From NCBI GenBank assembly GCA_964017155.1, contig OZ024867.1, forward strand, positions 18,569,589 through 18,633,588: a DNA stretch of 64,000 bases, in the 5' to 3' direction. Of the stretch, positions 47,707 to 62,000 are shown piece by piece. The translations under genes were made by a program, and so were the position numbers. The number at the start of each line of letters is the position of its first letter. The stretch's first letter is position 1. The notes beneath the pieces were generated by a model. That model was not told where the DNA came from. It was given only the letters and a program-made list of their open reading frames with translations, and ran no database searches. The DNA comes from Oasisia sp. SBJ-2009. Its lineage: Eukaryota; Annelida; Polychaeta; Sabellida; Siboglinidae.

Positions 47707-47769
47707 CGAGCAAGACGACGCTACTTCAAGCTGAAGGCTCGCACCCTGTACTACACCAAGGACACAAAG
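47707..47769 (+). CDS. DGKD/DGKH: Diacylglycerol kinase delta/eta-like, exon 3 (PH domain)
   Basis: Acceptor gctcttacag and donor aag|gtatgt enclose 21 codons in phase 0, including RRRYFKLKARTLYYTKDTK. Vertebrate DGK delta and eta have RRYFKLRGRTLYYAK or KRYFKLRGRTLYYAKDSK here, a near-identical match. It is the most diagnostic exon in the window. It covers the second and third strands of the PH fold. Intron 2 before it is about 3.1 kb and intron 3 after it about 1.0 kb. Confidence 0.95.
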
Positions 47770-48773
<1,004 letters not shown>

Positions 48774-48854
48774 TCTGTCATCTTCAATGAGATAGACCTC
48801 ATTGGCTGCAGTGTCGCAGAATGCAGCCTGAAAACGTTCAATGTCACTTTCCAG
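48774..48854 (+). CDS. DGKD/DGKH: Diacylglycerol kinase delta/eta-like, exon 4 (PH domain)
   Basis: It has 27 codons in phase 0 between ccacag and cag|gtatgt. The peptide starts SVIFNEIDL and continues to SVAECSLKTFNVTFQ. Vertebrate relatives read SLIFDEVDL and SVAEASTKN at these positions, so identity of the family is clear. The two cysteines (GCSVAEC) are not in the vertebrate sequences I remember. The remaining part of the PH domain (the strand containing LILCA and the final EMEDW helix in vertebrates) is not found with confidence inside the window. Confidence 0.93.
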
Positions 48855-49156
48855 GTATGTGAGATTGTTTTGTCTGTCACAACCTGCCTAACCTTCTACA
48901 ACATGTTGAGAATCTAAGCAGTTGCAGTTGGGGAAAGATATGTAAATTAAATTGTAAATTATTTATAGTTATGTCAACTAAGACATTTCTCTGTCTCTTT
49001 CTGTTTGTTGCTCTCATTCTTGCTCTCTCCTCTCCCTCTTCTCTCTACTTCATCTTAATCCCCTCTTTCCTCCATCTCCACTCTATCTGTCCTCTCTTCC
49101 GTCTGCCCCTCTCTTTCTCATATCTCTCCTCACCCACTCACTCAATCAATATTGTC
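48855..49156 (+). other. Start of intron 4 with a long pyrimidine-rich stretch
   Basis: From about 48985 to 49155 the + strand is dominated by C and T (for example ctctctcctctccctcttct). It ends in ccctctcag and tttctctcag, directly before the 21 bp array. Confidence 0.7.
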
Positions 49157-49634
49157 CCTCTCAGACTGTCCAATGTTTCTCTCAGACTGACTAGTGGTCC
49201 TCTCAGACTGACTAGTGGTCCTCTCAGACTGACTAGTGGTCCTCTCAGACTGACTAGTGGTCCTCTCCGACTGACTAGTGGTCCTCTCAGACTGACTAGT
49301 GGTCCTCTCAGACTGACTAGTGGTCCTCTCAGACTGACTAGTGGTCCTCTCAGACTGACTAGTGGTCCTCTCAGACTGACTAGTTGTCCTCTCAGACTGA
49401 CTAGTGGTCCTCTCAGACTGACTAGTGGTCCTCTCAGACTGACTAGTGGTCCTCTCAGACTGACTAGTGGTCCTCTCAGACTGACTAGTGGTCCTCTCAG
49501 ACTGACTAGTGGTCCTCTCAGACTGACTAGTGGTCCTCTCAGACTGACTAGTGGTCCTCTCAGACTGACTAGTGGTCCTCTCAGACTGACTAGTGGTCCT
49601 CTCAGACTGACTAGTGGTCCTCTCAGACTGACCT
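49157..49634 (+). repeat. 21 bp minisatellite with acceptor-like units
   Basis: About 22 units of ctctcagactgactagtggt plus c. Each has a pyrimidine-AG junction (tcctctcag) and a branchpoint-like ctgac. Frames GPLRLTS and SERTTSQ on the two strands result from the seven-codon period. Only a few units vary (ctccgactg, agttgtcct). Confidence 0.97.
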
Positions 49635-50631
49635 GTACTGACCAGGTGAACAGTTACCATATGATTGAAAGCTGCCACAGCTGTTTTCTCCGTAGATTTG
49701 GCTGAGCCTTGTAGTCTGTCTGGCTTCAGTGATCCTCTTTATCCCAACTAATCCTGTGGTGATGGGTGGGATTTAGGAGCTTAGCATGCATGGGATGTAA
49801 GTGGCTGCCGCCTTCAGATGCTGTGTCCTGTCTAGTACACTCACTGCCCCACAGGGCCATGTAGTAGCACACACACCACTGTGACAGTAACAGTGCACAT
49901 ATGTGAGGAAAATGTGAGGTACATGTTTAAGGATTATGATATTATATGAAAAAAAAAAAAAAATGAAACCTATTCCAAGGAACAGTTCCAACTACAAGAA
50001 ACAACCTATTCCCAATGTTAGTATTTGTTCTATAGATAAAAATAAATCAGGACTAGATGATTGAAGTTGGATAGGTTTTCCTACTGGAGAAAGCAGTGAA
50101 TGTAAATATGATGGTTGCTTACATGAAAGTGCCTGGTGTGAGAAGGACAAATAACTCTTGGTAAGTAATTCTGAATACACAATTTGATGATATCCTTAAG
50201 GGTGATATTGTAAAAAATTGAATTACAATAGTCCAGCCCAGTAACAATAGCTTCTGCAACAGAAATAGGTAAATACCGATTAATATGTCTTACATCATGG
50301 ATATGATAATAAATCTAAGAAATGTATTATTCAAAGTTTAAGGTGTCATCAAAAATGACCTGTATATTCTGTGTTGAATGTGTAGATGACACATCCTGCC
50401 ATCATACAGTTGTCATCTTGACACATCCACTGCAGTAGTCACAGTTGCTACAGTTGTTTGTTGTTAACCCTTTGAGTGTGACTGCCTGTGGAAGTGTTCA
50501 GCCTGCTGTAGTGACTGCTGGCAGGTGACACTTGTACTTGTGGGGACAGGACAGGACAGCCACTGAATTATTGAGACGCTCAGTGAGAGCAAGCACAGGA
50601 TATGTGTGAATACATGAGTGCCTGTGACACG

Positions 50632-50634
<3 letters not shown>
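49635..50634 (+). other. Intron 4 sequence, no feature
   Basis: About 1 kb without a supported gene. A poly-A of about 15 at 49949-49964 is the only simple tract. Confidence 0.5.
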
Positions 50635-50698
<64 letters not shown>

Positions 50699-50835
50699 TG
50701 TCTCTCTCTCTCTCTTTCTCTCTGTCTCTGTCTGTCTGTCTGTCTCTCAGTATCTCTCTCTATGTCTCTCTCTCAGTATCTCTCTCTATGTCTCTCTCTC
50801 TGTATCTCTCTCTCTGTGTCTCTCTCTGTCTCTCT

Positions 50836-50899
<64 letters not shown>

Positions 50900-51086
50900 G
50901 TCTCTCTTTGTCTCTCTGAATTAGTATATCTCTCTCTGTATGTCTCTCTCTGTCTATCTCTCTCTGTCTCTCTCTGCCTGTCTGTCTGTCTCTCTCTCTG
51001 TGTCTCTGCCTCTCTCTCTCAGTCTCTCTGTGTCTCTCTCTGTCTCTCCCTCTCTGTCTCTGTCTCTGTCTCTGTATCTTTGTCTG

Positions 51087-51153
<67 letters not shown>

Positions 51154-51240
51154 GTCTCTCTCTTTGTCTCTCTCTATGTCTCTCTCTTTGTCTCTCTCTC
51201 TTTGTCTCTCTCTCTGTCTGTCTCTCTCTTGTCCCGTCCC
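50635..51240. repeat. (TC)n-rich low-complexity region
   Basis: tc dinucleotides with tctctgtc, (ca)n and tatctctc interruptions over 600 bp. Polypyrimidine on + and polypurine on -, so it is prone to triplex formation. All SLSLS frames are artefacts. Confidence 0.96.
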
Positions 51241-51637
51241 AGCTCTCCCTCCAGACAGCTCCAGTCAACAGACACACTAACAACTGGTGTGTGCATTATG
51301 GGATACCATGTCCACATGTCCACATGCTGTCCTTGTTCTGGTCCAAACATGGTTGTGACATGTCATGAAACACAATAAGATGGTAAAGTAATAATCAATA
51401 TAAAGCAACATCGATTTTATATTTATGTCTGATAATGTTGGCCTGCTTGACTAGTCTTGTATGATCATGTGTAGAAAGGGTTGGCATTTTACACCATTCT
51501 AGTTTTATATTTCTGGAGTCAAATCACCACCATATATATTTTATATATATATATGTATATATATAATTTATTATATATATATATATATATATATATGTTT
51601 ACATATATACATATAATGTATATATTATATATGCATG

Positions 51638-51690
<53 letters not shown>

Positions 51691-51974
51691 TATGAAATTG
51701 ATTGCTATGTATGCAAAGGTGTATCATCATTAGACATGTACATGATATAAAACAATTGACAACTTCAAATTAATAAAAGCATGTATTATAAAATTTTACA
51801 TATCTACTCCGGGTACTATATATTTAATAAGATTTGTAAAAGAAAACAAATTATTGGAAAAGTTGCTTTGTGATAATGATGCAGTGTTGCTTCAAGGGAT
51901 GATAATGTTGCTTCAAGTCTAAATGAGTATTATTTGTAATTTTTATCTGACTGTTCATTATAATTTGCGTACAA
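51241..51974 (+). other. Intron 4 sequence with (TA)n tracts
   Basis: TA tracts occur at 51534-51600 and 51640-51690 with short interruptions. No gene supported. Confidence 0.6.
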
Positions 51975-52116
51975 TATTTTAGGAGGATTATGTCCAAAAT
52001 AATATAGAACGAACATATGGAAAAAGTAAGATACACAATATATACATATATATATATAAAAATATATATATATATATATATACATATACTATATATTTAT
52101 ATACAGTGTATGTATG

Positions 52117-52159
<43 letters not shown>

Positions 52160-52225
52160 TGTTTATCATACTTTTTCCATATGTTCATTCTATATTGTTT
52201 TGGACATAATAATCCTCAAATATAT
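51975..52225. mobile_element. Palindromic MITE-like element with TA-rich loop
   Basis: The left arm gaacatatggaaaaagta (about 52012) and the right arm tactttttccatatgttc (about 52168) are perfect inverted repeats. Pairing extends outward through tatgtccaaaataatataga against tctatattgttttggacata. The centre is TA-rich. The structure resembles the smaller hairpin at 19510-19640. Confidence 0.7.
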
Positions 52226-53047
52226 GGTGATATAGACCCTCACAACAACGACACATTGAGAAGTCCCGGTCTACTTACATGATCTGACTGCATGACTTAT
52301 TGTACAGGTGTGGCGTGTGTAGTGTGTGAACAGGTACAGATGATGTCATGTGTATATACAAGTACAGATGATGTGATGCGTGTCTGTGTAAGTCACTGTT
52401 AGTCCAAGTGTCAACTGACAACACTGGTAATGACAGTTTGCATTGTCTACACAGTGACTGTTGTCACATGTGCTGCTACTCCTGCATGAAGTGTCTGTAT
52501 ACCTGCTCACCCCCATGTCACAATGGACTGGGCCACTGATTGATGTCCTACTGGAGGTCAGCTGACAGAGATGGTGAGCTTAGCTTGACATGTGTCTCAG
52601 GCTGCAGTCAGTGTCATCTCTGGACAGACGTCTTGATGCGAGCCAGCTCAAATGAAGTGTGCAGGTATGACATTGTATCTTGCTGTGGTTCATGTGACAT
52701 CTGATGACACTCACACATAATACATACATGCCGGAGACCAGCCTTACCACAGTCACCTGTGTCTGCTAGAGACTTGTCTTCACCACTGGATGACACTGTG
52801 TCATGATGACAGTCAGTCATTGCCCTAGTGACAGTCAGTCACTGACTTGGTGATAGTCAGTCATGCACTTGATGACAGCCAGCCAGCCAGCCAGCCACAT
52901 GTGTCATGGGAGTCAGTCACAGATTTGGTCACTTTCAAAACTTGTTGGCAACCATTCAAAACAGTTTTGACATCAAGTCACAGACTTAGAGACTTGGTGA
53001 CAGACAGTTAGACATGGTGACAGTCAGCTACTGCCTTGACAACAGTT
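52226..53047 (+). other. Intron 4 sequence; repeated gacagtcagt words
   Basis: Holds the doubtful exon at 52608-52664 and loose repeats of gacagtcagtcactg type at 52810-53040, which look like precursors of the 22 bp array that follows. Confidence 0.5.
52608..52664 (+). pseudogene. Doubtful further PH exon with an in-frame stop
   Basis: The interval starts after gctgcag and ends at gtgtgcag|gtatga, a good donor. At 57 bp it is phase 0/0 like the other exons. In the expected frame it reads SVSSLDRRLDASQLK and then a stop. The next frame reads LMRASSNEV. Vertebrate DGK eta has FRRLMLCAENRKEM at this place, so RRL followed by M-R-A-S-S-N could be the same strand after a small indel. It might be a decayed or poison exon, an assembly error, or chance. 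The acceptor has a weak pyrimidine tract. Confidence 0.2.
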
Positions 53048-56000
53048 GCTGTGGTGTGGTGTTGGTCAGTGACAGACATGGTGTTGGTCAGTAACATATA
53101 TGTTGTTGGTCAGTGACACATATGGTGTTGGTCAGTGACAGACATGGTGTTGGTCAGTGACAGACATGGTGTTGGTCAGTGACAGACGTGGTGTTGGTCA
53201 GTGACAGATATGGTGTTGGTCAGTGACAGACGTGGTGTTGGTCAGTGACAGACGTGGTGTTGGTCAGTGACAGACGTGGTGTTGGTCAGTGACAGACATG
53301 GTGTTGGTCAGTGACAGACATGGTGTTGGTCAGTGACAGACGTGGTGTTGGTCAGTGACAGGCATGGTGTTGGTCAGTGACAGACATGGTGTTGGTCAGT
53401 GACAGACGTGGTGTTGGTCAGTGACAGATGTGGTGTTAGTCAGTGACAGACGTGGTGTTGGTCAGTGACAGACGTGGTGTTGGTCAGTGACAGACGTGGT
53501 GTTGGTCAGTGACAGACGTGGTGTTGGTCAGTGACAGACGTGGTGTTGGTCAGTGACATACATGGTGTTGTTCAGTGACAGAGTCATGGTGTTGGTCAGT
53601 GACAGTCATGGTGTTGGTCAGTGACAGACATGGTGTTGGTCAGTGACAGACATGGTGTTGGTCAGTGACAGACATGGTGTTGGTCATTGACACACCTGGT
53701 GTTGGTCAGTGACAGACGTGGTGTTGGTCAGTGACAGATATGGTGTTGGTCAGTGACAGACGTGGTGTTGGTCAGTGACAGACATGGTGTTGGTCAGTGA
53801 CAGACGTGGTGTTGGTCAGTGACAGATATGGTGTTGGTCAGTGACAGACGTGGTGTTGGTCAGTGACAGACGTGGTGTTGGTCAGTGACAGACGTGGTGT
53901 TGGTCAGTGACATACGTGGTGTTGGTCAGTGACAGACATGGTGTTGGTCAGTGACAGACGTGGTGTTGGTCAGTGACAGACATGGTGTTGGTCAGTGACA
54001 GACGTGGTGTTGGTCAGTGACATATATGGTGTTGGTCAGTGACAGACGTGGTGTTGGTCAGTGACAGACGTGGTGTTGGTCAGTGACAGACGTGGTGTTG
54101 GTCAGTGACATACATGGTGTTGGTCAGTGACAGACATGGTGTTGGTCAGTGACATACATGGTGTTGGTCAGTGACAGACATGGTGTTGGTCAGTGACAGG
54201 CATGGTGTTGGTCAGTGACAGATATGGTGTTGGTCAGTGACAGACATGGTGTTGGTCAGTGACAGACATGGTGTTGGTCAGTGACAGACATGGTGTTGGT
54301 CAGTGACAGACATGGTGTTGGTCATTGACACACCTGGTGTTGGTCAGTGACAGACGTGGTGTTGGTCAGTGACAGATATGGTGTTGGTCAGTGACAGACG
54401 TGGTGTTGGTCAGTGACAGACGTGGTGTTGGTCAGTGACAGACGTGGTGTTGGTCAGTGACAGATATGGTGTTGGTCAGTGACAGACGTGGTGTTGGTCA
54501 GTGACAGACGTGGTGTTGGTCAGTGACAGACGTGGTGTTGGTCAGTGACATACGTGGTGTTGGTCAGTGACAGACATGGTGTTGGTCAGTGACAGACGTG
54601 GTGTTGGTCAGTGACAGACATGGTGTTGGTCAGTGACAGACGTGGTGTTGGTCAGTGACATATATGGTGTTGGTCAGTGACAGACGTGGTGTTGGTCAGT
54701 GACAGACGTGGTGTTGGTCAGTGACAGACGTGGTGTTGGTCAGTGACATACATGGTGTTGGTCAGTGACAGACATGGTGTTGGTCAGTGACATACGTGGT
54801 GTTGGTCAGTGACAGACGTGGTGTTGGTCAGTGACAGGCATGGTGTTGGTCAGTGACAGATATGGTGTTGGTCAGTGACAGACGTGGTGTTGGTCAGTGA
54901 CAGACGTGGTGTTGGTCAGTGACAGACATGGTGTTGGTCAGTGACAGAGTCATGGTGTTGGTCAGTGACAGTCATGGTGTTGGTCAGTGACAGACGTGGT
55001 GTTGGTCAGTGACAGACATGGTGTTGGTCAGTGACAGACGTGGTGTTGGTCAGTGACAGACATGGTGTTGGTCAGTGACAGACGTGGTGTTGGTCAGTGA
55101 CATATATGGTGTTGGTCAGTGACAGACGTGGTGTTGGTCAGTGACAGACGTGGTGTTGGTCAGTGACAGACGTGGTGTTGGTCAGTGACATACATGGTGT
55201 TGGTCAGTGACAGACATGGTGTTGGTCAGTGACATACGTGGTGTTGGTCAGTGACAGACGTGGCGTTGGTCAGTGACAGGCATGGTGTTGGTCAGTGACA
55301 GATATGGTGTTGGTCAGTGACAGACGTGGTGTTGGTCAGTGACAGACGTGGTGTTGGTCAGTGACAGACATGGTGTTGGTCAGTGACAGAGTCATGGTGT
55401 TGGTCAGTGACAGTCATGGTGTTGGTCAGTGACAGACGTGGTGTTGGTCAGTGACAGACGTGGTGTTGGTCAGTGACATACATGGTGTTGTTCAGTGACA
55501 GAGTCATGGTGTTGGTCAGTGACAGTCATGGTGTTGGTCAGTGACAGACATGGTGTTGGTCAGTGACAGACATGGTGTTGGTCAGTGACAGACATGGTGT
55601 TGGTCATTGACACACCTGGTGTTGGTCAGTGACAGACGTGGTGTTGGTCAGTGACAGATATGGTGTTGGTCAGTGACAGACGTGGTGTTGGTCAGTGACA
55701 GACATGGTGTTGGTCAGTGACAGACGTGGTGTTGGTCAGTGACAGATATGGTGTTGGTCAGTGACAGACGTGGTGTTGGTCAGTGACAGACGTGGTGTTG
55801 GTCAGTGACAGACGTGGTGTTGGTCAGTGACAGACGTGGTGTTGGTCAGTGACATACCTGGTGTTGGTCAGTGACAGACATGGTGTTGGTCAGTGACATA
55901 CATGGTGTTGGTCAGTGACAGACGTGGTGTTGGTCAGTGACAGGCGTGGTGTTGGTCAGTGACAGGCATGGTGTTGGTCAGTGACAGACATGGTGTTGGT

Positions 56001-59000
56001 CAGTGACAGACATGGTGTTGGTCAGTGACAGACATGGTGTTGGTCAGTGACAGAGTCATGGTGTTGGTCAGTGACAGTCATGGTGTTGGTCAGTGACAGA
56101 CATGGTGTTGGTCAGTGACAGACATGGTGTTGGTCAGTGACAGACATGGTGTTGGTCATTGACATACATGGTGTTTGTCAGTGACAGATGTGTTGTTGGT
56201 CAGTGATAGACGTGGTGTTGGTCAGTGATAGACATGGTGTTGGTCAGTGACAGACGTGGTGTTGGTCAGTGACAGACGTGGTGTTGGTCAGTGACAGACG
56301 TGGTGTTGGTCAGTGACATACGTGGTGTTGGTCAGTGACAGACATGGTGTTGGTCAGTGACAGACGTGGTGTTGGTCAGTGACAGACATGGTGTTGGTCA
56401 GTGACAGACGTGGTGTTGGTCAGTGACATATATGGTGTTGGTCAGTGACAGACGTGGTGTTGGTCAGTGACAGACGTGGTGTTGGTCAGTGACAGACGTG
56501 GTGTTGGTCAGTGACATACATGGTGTTGGTCAGTGACAGACATGGTGTTGGTCAGTGACATACATGGTGTTGGTCAGTGACAGACATGGTGTTGGTCAGT
56601 GACAGACATGGTGTTGGTCATTGACATACATGGTGTTTGTCAGTGACAGATGTGTTGTTGGTCAGTGATAGACGTGGTGTTGGTCAGTGATAGACATGGT
56701 GTTGGTCAGTGACAGACGTGGTGTTGGTCAGTGACAGACGTGGTGTTGGTCAGTGACAGACGTGGTGTTGGTCAGTGACATACGTGGTGTTGGTCAGTGA
56801 CAGACATGGTGTTGGTCAGTGACAGACGTGGTGTTGGTCAGTGACAGACATGGTGTTGGTCAGTGACAGACGTGGTGTTGGTCAGTGACATATATGGTGT
56901 TGGTCAGTGACAGACGTGGTGTTGGTCAGTGACAGACGTGGTGTTGGTCAGTGACAGACGTGGTGTTGGTCAGTGACATACATGGTGTTGGTCAGTGACA
57001 GACATGGTGTTGGTCAGTGACATACATGGTGTTGGTCAGTGACAGACGTGGTGTTGGTCAGTGACAGGCATGGTGTTGGTCAGTGACAGATATGGTGTTG
57101 GTCAGTGACAGACATGGTGTTGGTCAGTGACAGACATGGTGTTGGTCAGTGACAGACATGGTGTTGGTCAGTGACAGACATGGTGTTGGTCATTGACACA
57201 CCTGGTGTTGGTCAGTGACAGACGTGGTGTTGGTCAGTGACAGATATGGTGTTGGTCAGTGACAGACGTGGTGTTGGTCAGTGACAGACGTGGTGTTGGT
57301 CAGTGACAGACGTGGTGTTGGTCAGTGACAGATATGGTGTTGGTCAGTGACAGACGTGGTGTTGGTCAGTGACAGACGTGGTGTTGGTCAGTGACAGACG
57401 TGGTGTTGGTCAGTGACATACGTGGTGTTGGTCAGTGACAGACATGGTGTTGGTCAGTGACAGACGTGGTGTTGGTCAGTGACAGACATGGTGTTGGTCA
57501 GTGACAGACGTGGTGTTGGTCAGTGACATATATGGTGTTGGTCAGTGACAGACGTGGTGTTGGTCAGTGACAGACGTGGTGTTGGTCAGTGACAGACGTG
57601 GTGTTGGTCAGTGACATACATGGTGTTGGTCAGTGACAGACATGGTGTTGGTCAGTGACATACGTGGTGTTGGTCAGTGACAGACGTGGTGTTGGTCAGT
57701 GACAGACGTGGTGTTGGTCAGTGACAGATATGGTGTTGGTCAGTGACAGACGTGGTGTTGGTCAGTGACAGACGTGGTGTTGGTCAGTGACAGACATGGT
57801 GTTGGTCAGTGACAGAGTCATGGTGTTGGTCAGTGACAGTCATGGTGTTGGTCAGTGACAGACGTGGTGTTGGTCAGTGACAGACATGGTGTTGGTCAGT
57901 GACAGACGTGGTGTTGGTCAGTGACAGACATGGTGTTGGTCAGTGACAGACGTGGTGTTGGTCAGTGACATATATGGTGTTGGTCAGTGACAGACGTGGT
58001 GTTGGTCAGTGACAGACGTGGTGTTGGTCAGTGACAGACGTGGTGTTGGTCAGTGACATACATGGTGTTGGTCAGTGACAGACATGGTGTTGGTCAGTGA
58101 CATACGTGGTGTTGGTCAGTGACAGACGTGGCGTTGGTCAGTGACAGGCATGGTGTTGGTCAGTGACAGATATGGTGTTGGTCAGTGACAGACGTGGTGT
58201 TGGTCAGTGACAGACGTGGTGTTGGTCAGTGACAGACATGGTGTTGGTCAGTGACAGAGTCATGGTGTTGGTCAGTGACAGTCATGGTGTTGGTCAGTGA
58301 CAGACGTGGTGTTGGTCAGTGACAGACGTGGTGTTGGTCAGTGACATACATGGTGTTGTTCAGTGACAGAGTCATGGTGTTGGTCAGTGACAGTCATGGT
58401 GTTGGTCAGTGACAGACATGGTGTTGGTCAGTGACAGACATGGTGTTGGTCAGTGACAGACATGGTGTTGGTCATTGACACACCTGGTGTTGGTCAGTGA
58501 CAGACGTGGTGTTGGTCAGTGACAGATATGGTGTTGGTCAGTGACAGACGTGGTGTTGGTCAGTGACAGACATGGTGTTGGTCAGTGACAGACGTGGTGT
58601 TGGTCAGTGACAGATATGGTGTTGGTCAGTGACAGACGTGGTGTTGGTCAGTGACAGACGTGGTGTTGGTCAGTGACAGACGTGGTGTTGGTCAGTGACA
58701 GACGTGGTGTTGGTCAGTGACATACCTGGTGTTGGTCAGTGACAGACATGGTGTTGGTCAGTGACATACATGGTGTTGGTCAGTGACAGACGTGGTGTTG
58801 GTCAGTGACAGGCGTGGTGTTGGTCAGTGACAGGCATGGTGTTGGTCAGTGACAGACATGGTGTTGGTCAGTGACAGACATGGTGTTGGTCAGTGACAGA
58901 CATGGTGTTGGTCAGTGACAGAGTCATGGTGTTGGTCAGTGACAGTCATGGTGTTGGTCAGTGACAGACATGGTGTTGGTCAGTGACAGACATGGTGTTG

Positions 59001-62000
59001 GTCAGTGACAGACATGGTGTTGGTCATTGACATACATGGTGTTTGTCAGTGACAGATGTGTTGTTGGTCAGTGATAGACGTGGTGTTGGTCAGTGATAGA
59101 CATGGTGTTGGTCAGTGACAGACGTGGTGTTGGTCAGTGACAGACGTGGTGTTGGTCAGTGACAGACGTGGTGTTGGTCAGTGACATACGTGGTGTTGGT
59201 CAGTGACAGACATGGTGTTGGTCAGTGACAGACGTGGTGTTGGTCAGTGACAGACATGGTGTTGGTCAGTGACAGACGTGGTGTTGGTCAGTGACATATA
59301 TGGTGTTGGTCAGTGACAGACGTGGTGTTGGTCAGTGACAGACGTGGTGTTGGTCAGTGACAGACGTGGTGTTGGTCAGTGACATACATGGTGTTGGTCA
59401 GTGACAGACATGGTGTTGGTCAGTGACATACATGGTGTTGGTCAGTGACAGACATGGTGTTGGTCAGTGACAGACATGGTGTTGGTCATTGACATACATG
59501 GTGTTTGTCAGTGACAGATGTGTTGTTGGTCAGTGATAGACGTGGTGTTGGTCAGTGATAGACATGGTGTTGGTCAGTGACAGACGTGGTGTTGGTCAGT
59601 GACAGACGTGGTGTTGGTCAGTGACAGACGTGGTGTTGGTCAGTGACATACGTGGTGTTGGTCAGTGACAGACATGGTGTTGGTCAGTGACAGACGTGGT
59701 GTTGGTCAGTGACAGACATGGTGTTGGTCAGTGACAGACGTGGTGTTGGTCAGTGACATATATGGTGTTGGTCAGTGACAGACGTGGTGTTGGTCAGTGA
59801 CAGACGTGGTGTTGGTCAGTGACAGACGTGGTGTTGGTCAGTGACATACATGGTGTTGGTCAGTGACAGACATGGTGTTGGTCAGTGACATACATGGTGT
59901 TGGTCAGTGACAGACGTGGTGTTGGTCAGTGACAGGCATGGTGTTGGTCAGTGACAGATATGGTGTTGGTCAGTGACAGACATGGTGTTGGTCAGTGACA
60001 GACATGGTGTTGGTCAGTGACAGACATGGTGTTGGTCAGTGACAGACATGGTGTTGGTCATTGACACACCTGGTGTTGGTCAGTGACAGACGTGGTGTTG
60101 GTCAGTGACAGATATGGTGTTGGTCAGTGACAGACGTGGTGTTGGTCAGTGACAGACGTGGTGTTGGTCAGTGACAGACGTGGTGTTGGTCAGTGACAGA
60201 TATGGTGTTGGTCAGTGACAGACGTGGTGTTGGTCAGTGACAGACGTGGTGTTGGTCAGTGACAGACGTGGTGTTGGTCAGTGACATACGTGGTGTTGGT
60301 CAGTGACAGACATGGTGTTGGTCAGTGACAGACGTGGTGTTGGTCAGTGACAGACATGGTGTTGGTCAGTGACAGACGTGGTGTTGGTCAGTGACATATA
60401 TGGTGTTGGTCAGTGACAGACGTGGTGTTGGTCAGTGACAGACGTGGTGTTGGTCAGTGACAGACGTGGTGTTGGTCAGTGACATACATGGTGTTGGTCA
60501 GTGACAGACATGGTGTTGGTCAGTGACATACGTGGTGTTGGTCAGTGACAGACGTGGTGTTGGTCAGTGACAGGCATGGTGTTGGTCAGTGACAGATATG
60601 GTGTTGGTCAGTGACAGACGTGGTGTTGGTCAGTGACAGACGTGGTGTTGGTCAGTGACAGACATGGTGTTGGTCAGTGACAGAGTCATGGTGTTGGTCA
60701 GTGACAGTCATGGTGTTGGTCAGTGACAGACGTGGTGTTGGTCAGTGACAGACATGGTGTTGGTCAGTGACAGACGTGGTGTTGGTCAGTGACAGACATG
60801 GTGTTGGTCAGTGACAGACGTGGTGTTGGTCAGTGACATATATGGTGTTGGTCAGTGACAGACGTGGTGTTGGTCAGTGACAGACGTGGTGTTGGTCAGT
60901 GACAGACGTGGTTTTGGTCAGTGACATACATGGTGTTGGTCAGTGACAGACATGGTGTTGGTCAGTGACATACGTGGTGTTGGTCAGTGACAGACGTGGC
61001 GTTGGTCAGTGACAGGCATGGTGTTGGTCAGTGACAGATATGGTGTTGGTCAGTGACAGACGTGGTGTTGGTCAGTGACAGACGTGGTGTTGGTCAGTGA
61101 CAGACATGGTGTTGGTCAGTGACAGAGTCATGGTGTTGGTCAGTGACAGTCATGGTGTTGGTCAGTGACAGACGTGGTGTTGGTCAGTGACAGACGTGGT
61201 GTTGGTCAGTGACATACATGGTGTTGTTCAGTGACAGAGTCATGGTGTTGGTCAGTGACAGTCATGGTGTTGGTCAGTGACAGACATGGTGTTGGTCAGT
61301 GACAGACATGGTGTTGGTCAGTGACAGACATGGTGTTGGTCATTGACACACCTGGTGTTGGTCAGTGACAGACGTGGTGTTGGTCAGTGACAGATATGGT
61401 GTTGGTCAGTGACAGACGTGGTGTTGGTCAGTGACAGACATGGTGTTGGTCAGTGACAGACGTGGTGTTGGTCAGTGACAGATATGGTGTTGGTCAGTGA
61501 CAGACGTGGTGTTGGTCAGTGACAGACGTGGTGTTGGTCAGTGACAGACGTGGTGTTGGTCAGTGACAGACGTGGTGTTGGTCAGTGACATACCTGGTGT
61601 TGGTCAGTGACAGACATGGTGTTGGTCAGTGACATACATGGTGTTGGTCAGTGACAGACGTGGTGTTGGTCAGTGACAGGCGTGGTGTTGGTCAGTGACA
61701 GGCATGGTGTTGGTCAGTGACAGACATGGTGTTGGTCAGTGACAGACATGGTGTTGGTCAGTGACAGACATGGTGTTGGTCAGTGACAGAGTCATGGTGT
61801 TGGTCAGTGACAGTCATGGTGTTGGTCAGTGACAGACATGGTGTTGGTCAGTGACAGACATGGTGTTGGTCAGTGACAGACATGGTGTTGGTCATTGACA
61901 TACATGGTGTTTGTCAGTGACAGATGTGTTGTTGGTCAGTGATAGACGTGGTGTTGGTCAGTGATAGACATGGTGTTGGTCAGTGACAGACATTGTGTTG

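Noticed and set aside
49142..49705. Open frames GPLRLTS (plus) and SERTTSQ (minus) of 178-244 codons
   Set aside because: They are products of a 21 bp array. No splice or start context, and both strands are open at once.
52440..52545. Cysteine-rich frame (CHMCCYSCMKCLYTC) as a possible C1 domain exon of DGK
   Set aside because: Cysteine and histidine spacing does not fit the C1 pattern (H-X12-C-X2-C), and no flanking splice sites are convincing.
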